Counted from the stretch's first letter, positions 1 through 5,358 are shown. The stretch: DNA of 10,814 bases from Candidatus Bathyarchaeota archaeon (GCA_003662205.1 QMXQ01000034.1:1-10814), one strand, 5' to 3'. Translations and numbers: made by a program. The notes: a model not told the origin generated them from the letters alone.

Positions 1-146
1 CGGGTCGGGACCGGACTGTAAATCTCGCCAAAAGTCTATCATCGCTCTAAAAGAGCTCCAGCGCGACATTTAGAGTTTATGAGTGGACATCGCCTCGCTC
101 GATGCGGTCGCACATTCGGCTAGATAACCGTTGCCATGAGAATCGG

Positions 147-395
147 CTATTCAGTCGAGGTCTGCTGGAGGTCCATCTTCTCCAGGAGCTCCCTCCAGAC
201 CTCTAGGGTCTTCTCCGCCTCCTCCCTGTCGAGGGTCTGGATGACGAAGCCCGTGTGGACGATGACGTAGGTCCCCGGCTTGACGGAGCCCTCCTCCATG
301 AGGTCGAGCATCGCCTCCCGCTTCACGCCGCCGAAGTCGACCACCGCCCTCCGGCCCTCGACGGACTCCACGAGGCCTGGTATGGCTAGGCACAT
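147..395 (-). CDS. hypC: HypC/HybG/HupF family hydrogenase maturation chaperone
   Basis: Small cytoplasmic chaperone that, in known systems, works with HypD to build the Fe(CN)2CO group of [NiFe]-hydrogenase and deliver it to the large subunit. The 82-aa protein begins MCLAIPG, the family signature in which Cys2 is the functional residue, and continues with DFGGVKREA and a PGTYVIVHTGFVIQTLD segment typical of the beta-barrel core. The C-terminal part (EEAEKTLEVWRELLEKM) is helical. The frame stays open 19 codons upstream, but the family start must place Cys at position 2, so I chose the ATG at 393-395. A TATA-like element about 28 nt upstream suggests a leaderless transcript. The 146 bases downstream contain no recognisable hypD, so any partner gene lies outside the window. 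Its presence implies that the organism makes a [NiFe]-hydrogenase. Confidence 0.93.
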   Translation of the reverse strand: MCLAIPGLVESVEGRRAVVDFGGVKREAMLDLMEEGSVKPGTYVIVHTGFVIQTLDREEAEKTLEVWRELLEKMDLQQTSTE

Positions 396-418
396 CCCTA
401 AGGCTCTCCGTGCCCGTG

Positions 419-428
419 GCTTATATCT
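419..428 (-). promoter_or_regulatory. TATA box of hypC
   Basis: On the minus strand this reads AGAGATATAAGC, a good archaeal TATA element with a purine-rich stretch in front of it as expected for a BRE. It is centred about 28 nt upstream of the MCLAIPG start codon, which fits a leaderless mRNA. Inferred from spacing only. Confidence 0.55.
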
Positions 429-518
429 CTTCTCGGCGCCGCCCGACGACACAATCTTTTTGGGTTCTTCGCATCTAACAGGGGCAGAGACCCCTTGACC
501 GCCCAGGAGACGAGAAGC

Positions 519-1250
519 ATGCCCTCGAGCCGCGTCATTCTACTCTGTGAAGCGCTGCTGATTCTGGTCTTCTTCAACGCCTCCAGCTTCTTCAGCACCA
601 CAACCTACGCGCGGGCCTTAACCCCCATCGGCGCGCTGCTGACCCTGTCCCTGACCGCGCGGACCGCGGCGGCGAGCAGGCTTCTATGGGGCTACGGGAA
701 GGCAGAGCTGGGGCTGCAGGCTCGAAGCGTCTCCAGGAGGCTGTGGTTGGCCGTGGCCGTTGTCGTGTTCATCATCTACCTCGCGGGCGCCCTGTCGGAG
801 TCCTCGTCACCCACAACATTCAAGGGGGAGATCACCCCTCAGAGGGTGGCCGTGACGGCGGCCTTCACCCTCACCTTCGGCCCCCTGTTCGAGGAGCTCC
901 TGTTCCGGGGATACCTCTTCAGGAGGATCTATGACGCCACCAACGGCGGGGCCCTGGACCTCAGGTTCCTCAAGAGGTCATTCGCATCCGTCTTCAGCGG
1001 CGTCCTATTCGGGCTCTGGCACCTACCCGCCCCGATCCTGGTCCTCTACTTCCACGACCCCATAGCCGAGATCTACGCGGGCCTCGCCGGTTTCGTCGCC
1101 GTCGCCTCCATCGTGGGCGTCATCGGGGGAGAGGTGCGAAGGAGGACGAGGTCCATCCTGCCCGGGGCCGTCATCCACCTCTGCGTGAACTCCCTCTACG
1201 TCCTCGCCATGGCCTCGAGGTTGCCCCAGTTAACGGCGGTGTTCTCCTAG
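519..1250 (+). CDS. CPBP family intramembrane metalloprotease (CAAX/Abi type)
   Basis: Polytopic membrane protein of the CPBP (CAAX protease and bacteriocin-processing) family, intramembrane glutamate metalloproteases related to Rce1. All three family motifs are visible: EELLFR at residues 125-130, FGLWHL with the second-motif His at 168, and HLCVN at 220-224 (HxxxN). Several hydrophobic segments flank them (about residues 7-25, 35-50, 75-92 and 187-205). I chose the ATG at 519 because it has AGGAGA about 8 nt in front and leads straight into a hydrophobic helix; a TTG at 495 would add eight polar residues. It is divergent from hypC and has no obvious partner. The substrate is unknown. Family members act in prenyl-protein maturation, bacteriocin self-immunity or membrane-protein processing, and nothing here selects among these. 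Confidence 0.88.
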   Translation: MPSSRVILLCEALLILVFFNASSFFSTTTYARALTPIGALLTLSLTARTAAASRLLWGYGKAELGLQARSVSRRLWLAVAVVVFIIYLAGALSESSSPTTFKGEITPQRVAVTAAFTLTFGPLFEELLFRGYLFRRIYDATNGGALDLRFLKRSFASVFSGVLFGLWHLPAPILVLYFHDPIAEIYAGLAGFVAVASIVGVIGGEVRRRTRSILPGAVIHLCVNSLYVLAMASRLPQLTAVFS

Positions 1251-1350
1251 CAATACGCTGGCGCGTTGAGAGATCCAGCTGCGTTATATGCCCCTTCCGT
1301 CGAGGGTTCCAAGTCGCCTCTATACCAAAGCTATCACGGGTCCGAACCGT

Positions 1351-1358
1351 TTTAAATA
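1351..1358 (+). promoter_or_regulatory. TATA box of the GNAT gene
   Basis: TTTAAATA preceded by CCGAACCG (a possible BRE) lies about 37 nt before the ATG at 1392, which predicts a transcript start near 1380 and a short leader. It is the best TATA-like element in the 1251-1391 gap, which otherwise holds nothing I recognise. Confidence 0.55.
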
Positions 1359-1391
1359 GGGGCTACAGAGGGATGCTCGGAAGGGCGTCTC

Positions 1392-2249
1392 ATGAAGATC
1401 TACTCACATGACGACCCCGCGTTGAGACCTCTTCTGGGGAAGATCTCCCGGTACGCCAGGCAGGCGGAGGTCATGGGGATGCCCTATTGGGTTCTCGTCG
1501 AGGACTCGAACCCACTGGGGCTGGTCGCCATCGGCAGGGAGCCGGTTCAGCTGCTGGCTCCGCCGGGGACCCCCATGGCGATGATATACCTGATAGACGC
1601 GAACCAGCCGGATGAGAGGATGGCGGAGTTCACTTCGAAGGCGTTGAGCCTAGCGAGGGAGAGAGCCGTCGAATACGCTTTGGCCCTCTTCCCCTCGAAG
1701 GAGGAGGCGGCCATCGCCAAGTTCAAGGAGCTGGGGTTCCGGGAACTTGACGACGCCTACCAGATGATCTGCCCTCTAGATCGAGCCTATGAGACCTCCG
1801 GCATACTCCGATTCGAGAGGGTGCGGAGAGGCGAGATGCGCCGCTTCCTTGAGCTGGCGGCGACATTCCTCCGCGGCTCTCCCGATGTCATGCTCGGGAA
1901 GGCGCTTGAACACCTCCTGGAGGTGCCGGACAGGTTCCTGGACTTCTTCTACGCCCATGAAAGCTTCTTCTTCGCGAGGAAGGAGGGGGCAGCCGTCGGC
2001 ATAATAAATTTCAGCATCAATGAGGGGGTCATCAGCAACATAGGTGTCCACCCTCAACACAGAGGAAAGGGATACGGCAGGCAGATCATGCTGTTCGGGC
2101 TGGCTCGGCTGAGGGAGGGAGGTCGCGAGCAGGCGCGGCTGAGGGTCCACGTAAAAAACGAGCCAGCCATACGCCTATACGAGTCGCTGGGCTTCATCAA
2201 GGCGGACCGGTACAAGACGCTCATATGGCGAAGACCGGCCAAAACCTGA
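1392..2249 (+). CDS. Tandem GNAT-domain acetyltransferase
   Basis: 285-aa soluble protein with two GNAT-fold units. The C-terminal unit (about 150-283) is well kept: FFARKEGAAVGIINFSI is beta strands 2-3, ISNIGVHPQHRGKGYG (residues 214-229) is beta 4 plus the acetyl-CoA pyrophosphate loop (Q/RxxGxG/A), and NEPAIRLYESLGF is the closing helix-strand signature. The N-terminal unit (about 1-135) ends with EAAIAKFKELGFRELDDAYQMI, which parallels the C-terminal signature, but it lacks a QxxGxG loop, so it looks like a degenerate, non-catalytic copy. The acyl acceptor cannot be told from sequence; small molecules, protein N-termini or lysines are all possible. It stands alone behind its own TATA box and converges on the tRNA-Gly gene. 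Confidence 0.87.
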   Translation: MKIYSHDDPALRPLLGKISRYARQAEVMGMPYWVLVEDSNPLGLVAIGREPVQLLAPPGTPMAMIYLIDANQPDERMAEFTSKALSLARERAVEYALALFPSKEEAAIAKFKELGFRELDDAYQMICPLDRAYETSGILRFERVRRGEMRRFLELAATFLRGSPDVMLGKALEHLLEVPDRFLDFFYAHESFFFARKEGAAVGIINFSINEGVISNIGVHPQHRGKGYGRQIMLFGLARLREGGREQARLRVHVKNEPAIRLYESLGFIKADRYKTLIWRRPAKT

Positions 2250-2255
2250 ATAATC

Positions 2256-2274
2256 CCCACGAGGAGCCTCGGGG
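2256..2274. terminator. Hairpin between the GNAT gene and tRNA-Gly
   Basis: CCCACGAGGAGCCTCGGGG can fold as CCC/GGG, a bulged A, then CGAG/CTCG around a GAGC loop. It lies 7 nt after the GNAT stop and 28 nt beyond the 3' end of tRNA-Gly, where two convergent transcripts would end. There is no clear T-run, so a termination role is only a guess. Confidence 0.3.
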
Positions 2275-2339
2275 TTACCATCGTCCAGAGGAGCAGGGGG
2301 CTGGTGCGGCCGCCGGGATTTGAACCCGGGTCATCAGCT

Positions 2340-2356
2340 CTCCCCGGCTTCCGCCG
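2340..2356 (-). other. 17-nt BHB intron at 37/38 of tRNA-Gly
   Basis: The pre-tRNA folds into a canonical bulge-helix-bulge. The anticodon stem is TCAGC/GCTGA, the 4-bp central helix CCCC/GGGG, the 5' bulge CAC cut after CA, and the 3' bulge AGA cut after AG. The inner hairpin is GGC-GGAA-GCC with a GNRA-type tetraloop. Splicing leaves A37-A38. The geometry matches the archaeal tRNA endonuclease substrate exactly. Confidence 0.82.
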
Positions 2357-2385
2357 TGGGGGGCTGAGATCTTACCAGGCTGGAT

Positions 2386-2401
2386 TCCGCCGACTTGCGT
2401 C
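2386..2401 (-). other. Probable second tRNA-Gly intron near position 9/10 (15-16 nt)
   Basis: Between the acceptor/TG (positions 1-9) and the D-loop there are about 16 more bases than a tRNA allows. They contain GAC-GCAA-GTC, a short stem with a GNRA tetraloop. GCCG of the acceptor can pair with CGGC as a 4-bp central helix, with bulges TGG and GGA, giving cuts that remove 15 nt; a normal tRNA length needs 16. The outer helix is poor, so this would be a relaxed BHB and the borders are uncertain by 1-2 nt. Confidence 0.55.
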
Positions 2402-2459
2402 CACGGCCGCCTGTTCTGGTCCGGCCGCCCAACTCCAGCACACGATAGAAAATCTCCGT

Positions 2460-2468
2460 TCTAATAAG
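2460..2468 (-). promoter_or_regulatory. Putative promoter of tRNA-Gly
   Basis: The minus strand reads CTTATTAGA, the same nonamer that lies 24 nt upstream of tRNA-Arg at 5327-5335. Its position predicts transcription starting around 2440 and a short 5' leader for RNase P to remove. Recognised by the shared sequence and by spacing. Confidence 0.45.
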
Positions 2469-2557
2469 GCTTTTCGGACGGCCCCTCCGCCTGCTATTTC
2501 GGCGTCCCCGTCCCTTAATCGGTGTTTGAATTAAATGATTATTACAAAATCCTAAAG

Positions 2558-2566
2558 ATATAAATA
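2558..2566 (+). promoter_or_regulatory. TATA box of tRNA-Lys
   Basis: ATATAAATA, preceded by CTAAAG, lies in an AT-rich island about 41 nt before the first tRNA-Lys base. It predicts a start near 2588 and a leader of about 15 nt. No other strong TATA element precedes the regulator gene at 2724, so this promoter may serve both. Confidence 0.65.
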
Positions 2567-2602
2567 GGTAGTTGAAGGGATTGGTTAAACGATTACGGCC
2601 TT

Positions 2603-2693
2603 GGGCCTGTAGCTCAGCAAGGTAGAGCGCCGGGCTTTTAAGACTTCGGTCGAGGATACCCGGCGGTCAGGGGTTCAACTCCCCTCGGGCCCG
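2603..2693 (+). tRNA. tRNA-Lys(TTT) with a 17-nt intron
   Basis: Acceptor GGGCCTG/CGGGCCC (one G-U pair) with discriminator G; positions 8-9 TA; D arm GCTC-AGCAAGGTA-GAGC; anticodon stem CCGGG/CCCGG; variable loop CGGTC; T arm AGGGG-TTCAACT-CCCCT. After intron removal the anticodon loop is CTTTTAA with anticodon TTT at 2637-2639, which decodes lysine AAA/AAG. No CCA is encoded, unlike the neighbouring tRNA-Gly. All stems pair well, so this should be functional. It is divergent from tRNA-Gly and immediately precedes a regulator gene with no T-run between them. Confidence 0.95.
2641..2657 (+). other. 17-nt BHB intron at 37/38 of tRNA-Lys
   Basis: The canonical hBHBh' motif is present. The central helix is CTTT/GAGG with two G-U pairs, the 5' bulge is TAA cut after TA, and the 3' bulge is ATA cut after AT. 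The inner hairpin is GAC-TTCG-GTC with a UUCG tetraloop. Length and layout are identical to the 37/38 intron of tRNA-Gly, although the sequences differ. Confidence 0.88.
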
Positions 2694-2723
2694 CTACATG
2701 CGAAGGCCGCTGATTGGGTGCGG

Positions 2724-3452
2724 ATGGACGTGGAGACGCGCGTCAGGGAGCTCAAGTATCGGATGATGATCACGGACCTGCTGAAGGTTGCCAGCGAGAG
2801 CCACACCTACCAGGAGCTCTCCGGGTACCTCGGCCTCAGCCCGCCCATCCTCAGCAGGTATATGAGGGGGCACGTCCTCCCCAGCTTCAGCAGGGCTCAG
2901 GGGCTCTACGAGAAGCTGATGGAGATCACGAACATCAAGGACGAGCTGAAGAAGAGGATCAACTTCGACGAGGAGGGGTACTTCGACAACACGCCGCTGG
3001 TCTCGGAGATCACCTGGCTGAAGATCATGTCAAACTACGCGATGGAGAAGTTCGCGGGGCGCCGGGTGACCAAGGTGCTGACGGCGGCGGTGGACGGCAT
3101 CCCCGTCTCCACCCTCGTCGCCAACCTCCTCGATGTCGACCTCATAGTGGCGAAGGAGAGCAAGGAGGTCGGCATCAACGACTTCATCGAGGAGACGTAC
3201 ATCCCCAAGGGCTCCGCCATCAGGAAGAGCCTCTACGTCCCCAAGACATCCATAAAGAAGAAAGACAGCGTCCTCATCATCGACGATGTCGTCCGAACCG
3301 GCGAGACGGTGAAGGCCCTCGTCGACCTCGTCAAGAACCAGCGGGCGGACATCGCGGGCGTCTACATACTCGTCGCCGTCGGCGACGAGTGGAAGCGGTA
3401 CCTGAGGGAGATCGTCAGCCGCTACTCCTTCGAGGTGCTCATAGAGCTGTGA
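2724..3452 (+). CDS. HTH-phosphoribosyltransferase transcriptional regulator (GfcR/PurR-like)
   Basis: 242-aa protein with an N-terminal helix-turn-helix (about 20-58; YQELSGYLGLSPPILSRYM looks like the turn and recognition helix) followed by a type I phosphoribosyltransferase domain (about 80-235). The PRPP-binding signature VLIIDDVVRTGET is present with the acidic pair at residues 187-188, and AAVDGIPVSTLVANLL is the PPi-loop region. Such HTH-PRT fusions in archaea are annotated as orotate or adenine phosphoribosyltransferase-like regulators; in haloarchaea GfcR is one. I infer a DNA-binding protein whose ligand is PRPP or a nucleotide, probably controlling nucleotide or sugar metabolism; catalytic activity is uncertain. 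The start could also be the GTG at 2718, two codons earlier. The gene begins only 30 nt after tRNA-Lys. Confidence 0.85.
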   Translation: MDVETRVRELKYRMMITDLLKVASESHTYQELSGYLGLSPPILSRYMRGHVLPSFSRAQGLYEKLMEITNIKDELKKRINFDEEGYFDNTPLVSEITWLKIMSNYAMEKFAGRRVTKVLTAAVDGIPVSTLVANLLDVDLIVAKESKEVGINDFIEETYIPKGSAIRKSLYVPKTSIKKKDSVLIIDDVVRTGETVKALVDLVKNQRADIAGVYILVAVGDEWKRYLREIVSRYSFEVLIEL

Positions 3453-3486
3453 CCCCTCCACGGGGCGCGTACCCGGATCATAAACA

Positions 3487-3493
3487 CTTTTAT
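3487..3493 (+). promoter_or_regulatory. TATA-like element of the rpo7 operon
   Basis: CTTTTAT within an AT-rich patch (CATAAACACTTTTATCC) is the only promoter-like sequence in the 76-nt gap before rpo7. It predicts transcription starting about 3510-3516. GAGGCGG at 3514-3520 then serves as a ribosome site 8 nt before the ATG. Confidence 0.5.
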
Positions 3494-3528
3494 CCGAGAA
3501 TCAAGGTTTAGTTGAGGCGGACTGATAG

Positions 3529-4098
3529 ATGTTCAACCTCATCACCCTCAAGGACACGATAAGGATCGACCCCTCCAAGTTCGGGGAGCCCCTGGAGGCG
3601 GCTGCCTTCGACGAGCTGCGCAACAAGTACGAGGGGCTCGTGGACGAGGACCTCGGCTACGTCATCAGCGTCATCGACCTCAAGGTCAACAGCGTCGGCC
3701 GGATCCTCCCGGGGGACGGGGCGACCCATCACCAGGTCACCTTCTCCATCCTCACCTTCTACCCCCAGCTTCAGGAGGTCATCGAGGGGGAGGTCGTCGA
3801 GGTCGCGGACTTCGGCACCTTCCTCCGGATAGGGCCAGTGGACGCCCTCCTCCACGTGTCGCAGCTGATGGACGACTTCATCTCCTACGATGAGAAGCAG
3901 GGGGTCCTCCTGGGGAAGGAGAGCGGCAGGACCATCCAGAGGGGGGACCTCTTCCGCGTCAGGATCGTCGCCGTCTCCTTCCCCCGGGGCCGCAGCTCCG
4001 GGAAGATAGGGGTGACGGCGCGCCAGCCCTTCCTCGGCAAGCTGGAGTGGATCGAGGAGGAGGTCAAGAAGGCGAAGGCGGCCAGGGGGGAGGAGTAG
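3529..4098 (+). CDS. rpo7: DNA-directed RNA polymerase subunit Rpo7 (RpoE')
   Basis: 189-aa subunit of the archaeal RNA polymerase stalk, the counterpart of eukaryotic Rpb7; with Rpo4 it binds emerging RNA and aids open-complex formation. The N-terminal tip domain (about 1-80) includes the family-like opening MFNLITLKDTIRIDPSKFG and the segment IDLKVNSVGRILPGDGATHHQVTFSILTFYP. The C-terminal S1/OB domain (about 82-180) includes EVIEGEVVEVADFGTFLRIGPVDALLHVSQLMDDF and GKIGVTARQPFLGKLEW. Length is normal for the family. It leads a tight operon: its stop is 3 nt before the spt4 start. Confidence 0.97.
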   Translation: MFNLITLKDTIRIDPSKFGEPLEAAAFDELRNKYEGLVDEDLGYVISVIDLKVNSVGRILPGDGATHHQVTFSILTFYPQLQEVIEGEVVEVADFGTFLRIGPVDALLHVSQLMDDFISYDEKQGVLLGKESGRTIQRGDLFRVRIVAVSFPRGRSSGKIGVTARQPFLGKLEWIEEEVKKAKAARGEE

Positions 4099-4101
4099 GG
4101 G

Positions 4102-4287
4102 ATGAGGCCCAGGGCGTGCAGGACGTGCAAGATCATCACCGAGGAGAACGTCTGCCCCATCTGCAAGAGCACCGACCTGAGCGACGACTTCTCGGGGCTC
4201 CTCATCATCCTAGACCCTGAGAACTCCCAGCTCGCCAAGAAGATGGAGATCGATAGGGAGGGCCGCTACGCCCTCAAAATACGTTAG
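4102..4287 (+). CDS. spt4: Transcription elongation factor Spt4 (RpoE'')
   Basis: 61-aa zinc-ribbon protein that pairs with Spt5 to form the processivity clamp of archaeal RNA polymerase. Cys6-x2-Cys9 and Cys18-x2-Cys21 form the zinc site. It is followed by the typical SDDFSGLLIILDPENSQLAKKMEI stretch, whose DPENSQLA motif and C-terminal YALKIR are family hallmarks. Length matches archaeal Spt4. GGAGG inside the end of rpo7 (4089-4093) lies 8 nt before the ATG, so translation is coupled to rpo7. Its position between rpo7 and a DUF359 gene is the common archaeal order. Confidence 0.95.
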   Translation: MRPRACRTCKIITEENVCPICKSTDLSDDFSGLLIILDPENSQLAKKMEIDREGRYALKIR

Positions 4288-4330
4288 GGGCCCCGGGTCC
4301 GCGAGGAGGACCCTCATCCTTCCCCAGGGG

Positions 4331-4822
4331 ATGCGGGGCGAGCTGAAGACGCCCCTGGGACGGCTTCTTGAGGGCGAGCCCCGGGAGACCGTCGCCCGCC
4401 TTGGGGAGATGCTCCGCCGCCTGAGGCCCGCCATGTTCGCCTCCGTCGGCGACTTCACCTCTAGGAACGTCCTCGAGGCGGGGCTTGAGCCGGATATCGT
4501 CGTCGTCGATCACAGGGTGATGCGTGCCAGCGTTGAGCCTCTGAGCCTCGGCGGCAGGGTGGAGATCCGCGCCCGGAACCCTCCGGGGACCATCGACGCG
4601 GAGGCGTGGGGGGCGCTGGAGGAGGCGGTAACGCTTAAAAGTGGGGTGGCGGTTATCGTTGAGGGAGAGGAAGACCTCCTGGTCCTGCCTCTGATCGCCC
4701 TGATGCCCCTCGGGTCGGTGATCGTCTACGGCCAGCCCCGCGCGGGGATAGTCGTGGTGGAGGTGACGGAGGAGCGGAAGAGGTGGGCGGACGGCTTCAT
4801 GAGACGGATGGAGGAGAGCTGA
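4331..4822 (+). CDS. GTP-dependent dephospho-CoA kinase (DUF359); true start probably upstream
   Basis: Archaeal DUF359 enzyme, characterised in Thermococcus as a GTP-dependent dephospho-CoA kinase that makes the last step of CoA synthesis. Recognisable blocks are GELKTPLGRLLEG near the N-terminus, FASVGDFTSRNVLEAGLEPDIVVVDHRV, an Asn-Pro-Pro-Gly-Thr loop, VAVIVEGEEDLLVLPLIALMP, and SVIVYGQPRAGIVVVEV. From 4331 it is 163 aa. The family normally has a short strand before the ELKxPLG block; here the in-frame codons upstream encode TLILPQG, which fits, but none of them is ATG, GTG or TTG. GGAGG at 4305-4309 is 21 nt from this ATG but only 6 nt from an ATC at 4316 and 9 nt from a CTT at 4319. I list the only canonical start and consider an upstream near-cognate start likely. 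The stop is one base before rps24e. Confidence 0.88.
   Translation: MRGELKTPLGRLLEGEPRETVARLGEMLRRLRPAMFASVGDFTSRNVLEAGLEPDIVVVDHRVMRASVEPLSLGGRVEIRARNPPGTIDAEAWGALEEAVTLKSGVAVIVEGEEDLLVLPLIALMPLGSVIVYGQPRAGIVVVEVTEERKRWADGFMRRMEES
4810..4814 (+). promoter_or_regulatory. Shine-Dalgarno site that fixes the rps24e start at CTG 4824
   Basis: GGAGG ends 9 nt before CTG 4824 and 36 nt before the first canonical in-frame start, the GTG at 4851. The spacing matches the strong GGAGG before the nucleotidyltransferase CTG at 7471. Confidence 0.6.
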
Positions 4823-4823
4823 G

Positions 4824-5123
4824 CTGAAGATCGAGCTGACCTCGACGAAGGTGAACCCCCTTATCGGGCGCAGGGAGGTCACCTTCGAGGTCGAGGAGAC
4901 GGCGACGCCCAGCAGGGCGGAGGTGCGGCGGGAGCTGGCGGTCATTCTGAAGGTCGACCTCGACAGGGTCTGGGTGAGGAGGCTGGAGACGAAGACGGGA
5001 ACCCACCGGACCGTCGGGCTGGCCCACGTCTACGACGACGCGGCGAAGGCGCTGGAGGTGGAGCCCGAGCACATCATCAAGAGGAACCAGCCGAAGGCCG
5101 AGGCCACAGAGGAGGAGGCGTAG
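4824..5123 (+). CDS. rps24e: Small-subunit ribosomal protein S24e, apparent CTG start
   Basis: 99-aa small-subunit ribosomal protein. The sequence KIELTSTKVNPLIGRREVTF aligns with the archaeal S24e opening (a short beta strand, then NPLLxRREVxF), followed by PSRAEVRRELAVILKVD and a VRRLETKTGTHRTVGLAHVYD segment. The only canonical start in frame is GTG 4851, which would remove the first strand. The frame is closed by a stop at 4800-4802 and no ATG, GTG or TTG lies between, whereas CTG at 4824 gives a full-length N-terminus and has GGAGG 9 nt upstream. I therefore infer CTG initiation. The C-terminal tail is acidic (EATEEEA). It follows the DUF359 stop by one base and abuts rps27ae. Confidence 0.9.
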   Translation: MKIELTSTKVNPLIGRREVTFEVEETATPSRAEVRRELAVILKVDLDRVWVRRLETKTGTHRTVGLAHVYDDAAKALEVEPEHIIKRNQPKAEATEEEA

Positions 5124-5306
5124 ATGTCGGAGAAAGGGATCCACAAGCAGTACATAATCAAGGACGGGAAACTTGAGAGGCGGCTGCCCTTCTGCAACCG
5201 GTGCGGCAGGGGCTACTTCATGGCCGACCACGGCGACAGGTACACCTGCGGCCGGTGCGGCTTCACCATCTTCAAGACCGACGCCAGGAAGAGACAGTCG
5301 GCCTGA
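5124..5306 (+). CDS. rps27ae: Small-subunit ribosomal protein S27ae
   Basis: 60-aa zinc-binding ribosomal protein of the archaeal small subunit. Cys24-x2-Cys27 and Cys42-x2-Cys45 form the zinc ribbon (FCNRCGRGYFMADHGDRYTCGRCGFT), and the basic ends suit rRNA binding. In eukaryotes the same protein is fused to ubiquitin; no such fusion is present here. The ATG directly follows the rps24e stop with no gap, and GGAGG repeats at 5111-5118 supply the ribosome site. This is the last gene of the rpo7 operon; tRNA-Arg with its own promoter follows. Confidence 0.96.
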   Translation: MSEKGIHKQYIIKDGKLERRLPFCNRCGRGYFMADHGDRYTCGRCGFTIFKTDARKRQSA

Positions 5307-5326
5307 GGCCCCTCGCGGCGTCAAGT

Positions 5327-5335
5327 CTTATTAGA
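5327..5335 (+). promoter_or_regulatory. Putative promoter of tRNA-Arg
   Basis: CTTATTAGA is centred about 29 nt upstream of the first tRNA base and is identical to the nonamer found upstream of tRNA-Gly on the other strand. It would allow transcription to start just before the tRNA. Confidence 0.5.
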
Positions 5336-5358
5336 TCAGATCATACTACTCTGGTTGG

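Larger units (their letters stand above)
2302..2410 (-). tRNA. tRNA-Gly(CCC) with two apparent introns, CCA encoded
   Basis: Read on the minus strand, the acceptor is GCGGCCG / CGGCCGC with A73 and an encoded CCA. The T arm is CCGGG-TTCAAAT-CCCGG, the variable loop TGAC, and the anticodon stem TCAGC/GCTGA. Positions 8-9 are TG and the D-loop contains AGCCTGGTAA. Removing a 17-nt intron after A37 (2340-2356) and about 16 nt near position 9/10 (2386-2401) leaves 76 nt including CCA, a normal tRNA length. Anticodon CCC is at 2358-2360. The acceptor and T arm match archaeal tRNA-Gly. Odd points: position 33 is C rather than the near-universal U, and the D stem is weak whichever D-arm boundary is used. 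A second copy of GGCGGCCG sits 18 nt upstream and could give an alternative 5' end at 2428. Confidence 0.82.

Noticed and set aside
1..146. Possible hypD or a small RNA left of hypC, including a GCTCT-AAA-AGAGC mini-hairpin at 46-58.
   Set aside because: No frame shows hypD features, and there are no C/D or H/ACA box combinations or a convincing fold, so it is left unassigned.
2304..2534. A 76-codon plus-strand frame starting MRPPGFEPGSSALP.
   Set aside because: It lies across the tRNA-Gly gene on the opposite strand. This kind of peptide is a familiar artefact of translating the antisense of a tRNA T-arm.
2714..3511. A 265-codon plus-strand frame starting just before the regulator gene.
   Set aside because: It is an off-frame shadow of the HTH-phosphoribosyltransferase gene with low-complexity Arg/Gly/His content; the other frame has the PRPP motif.
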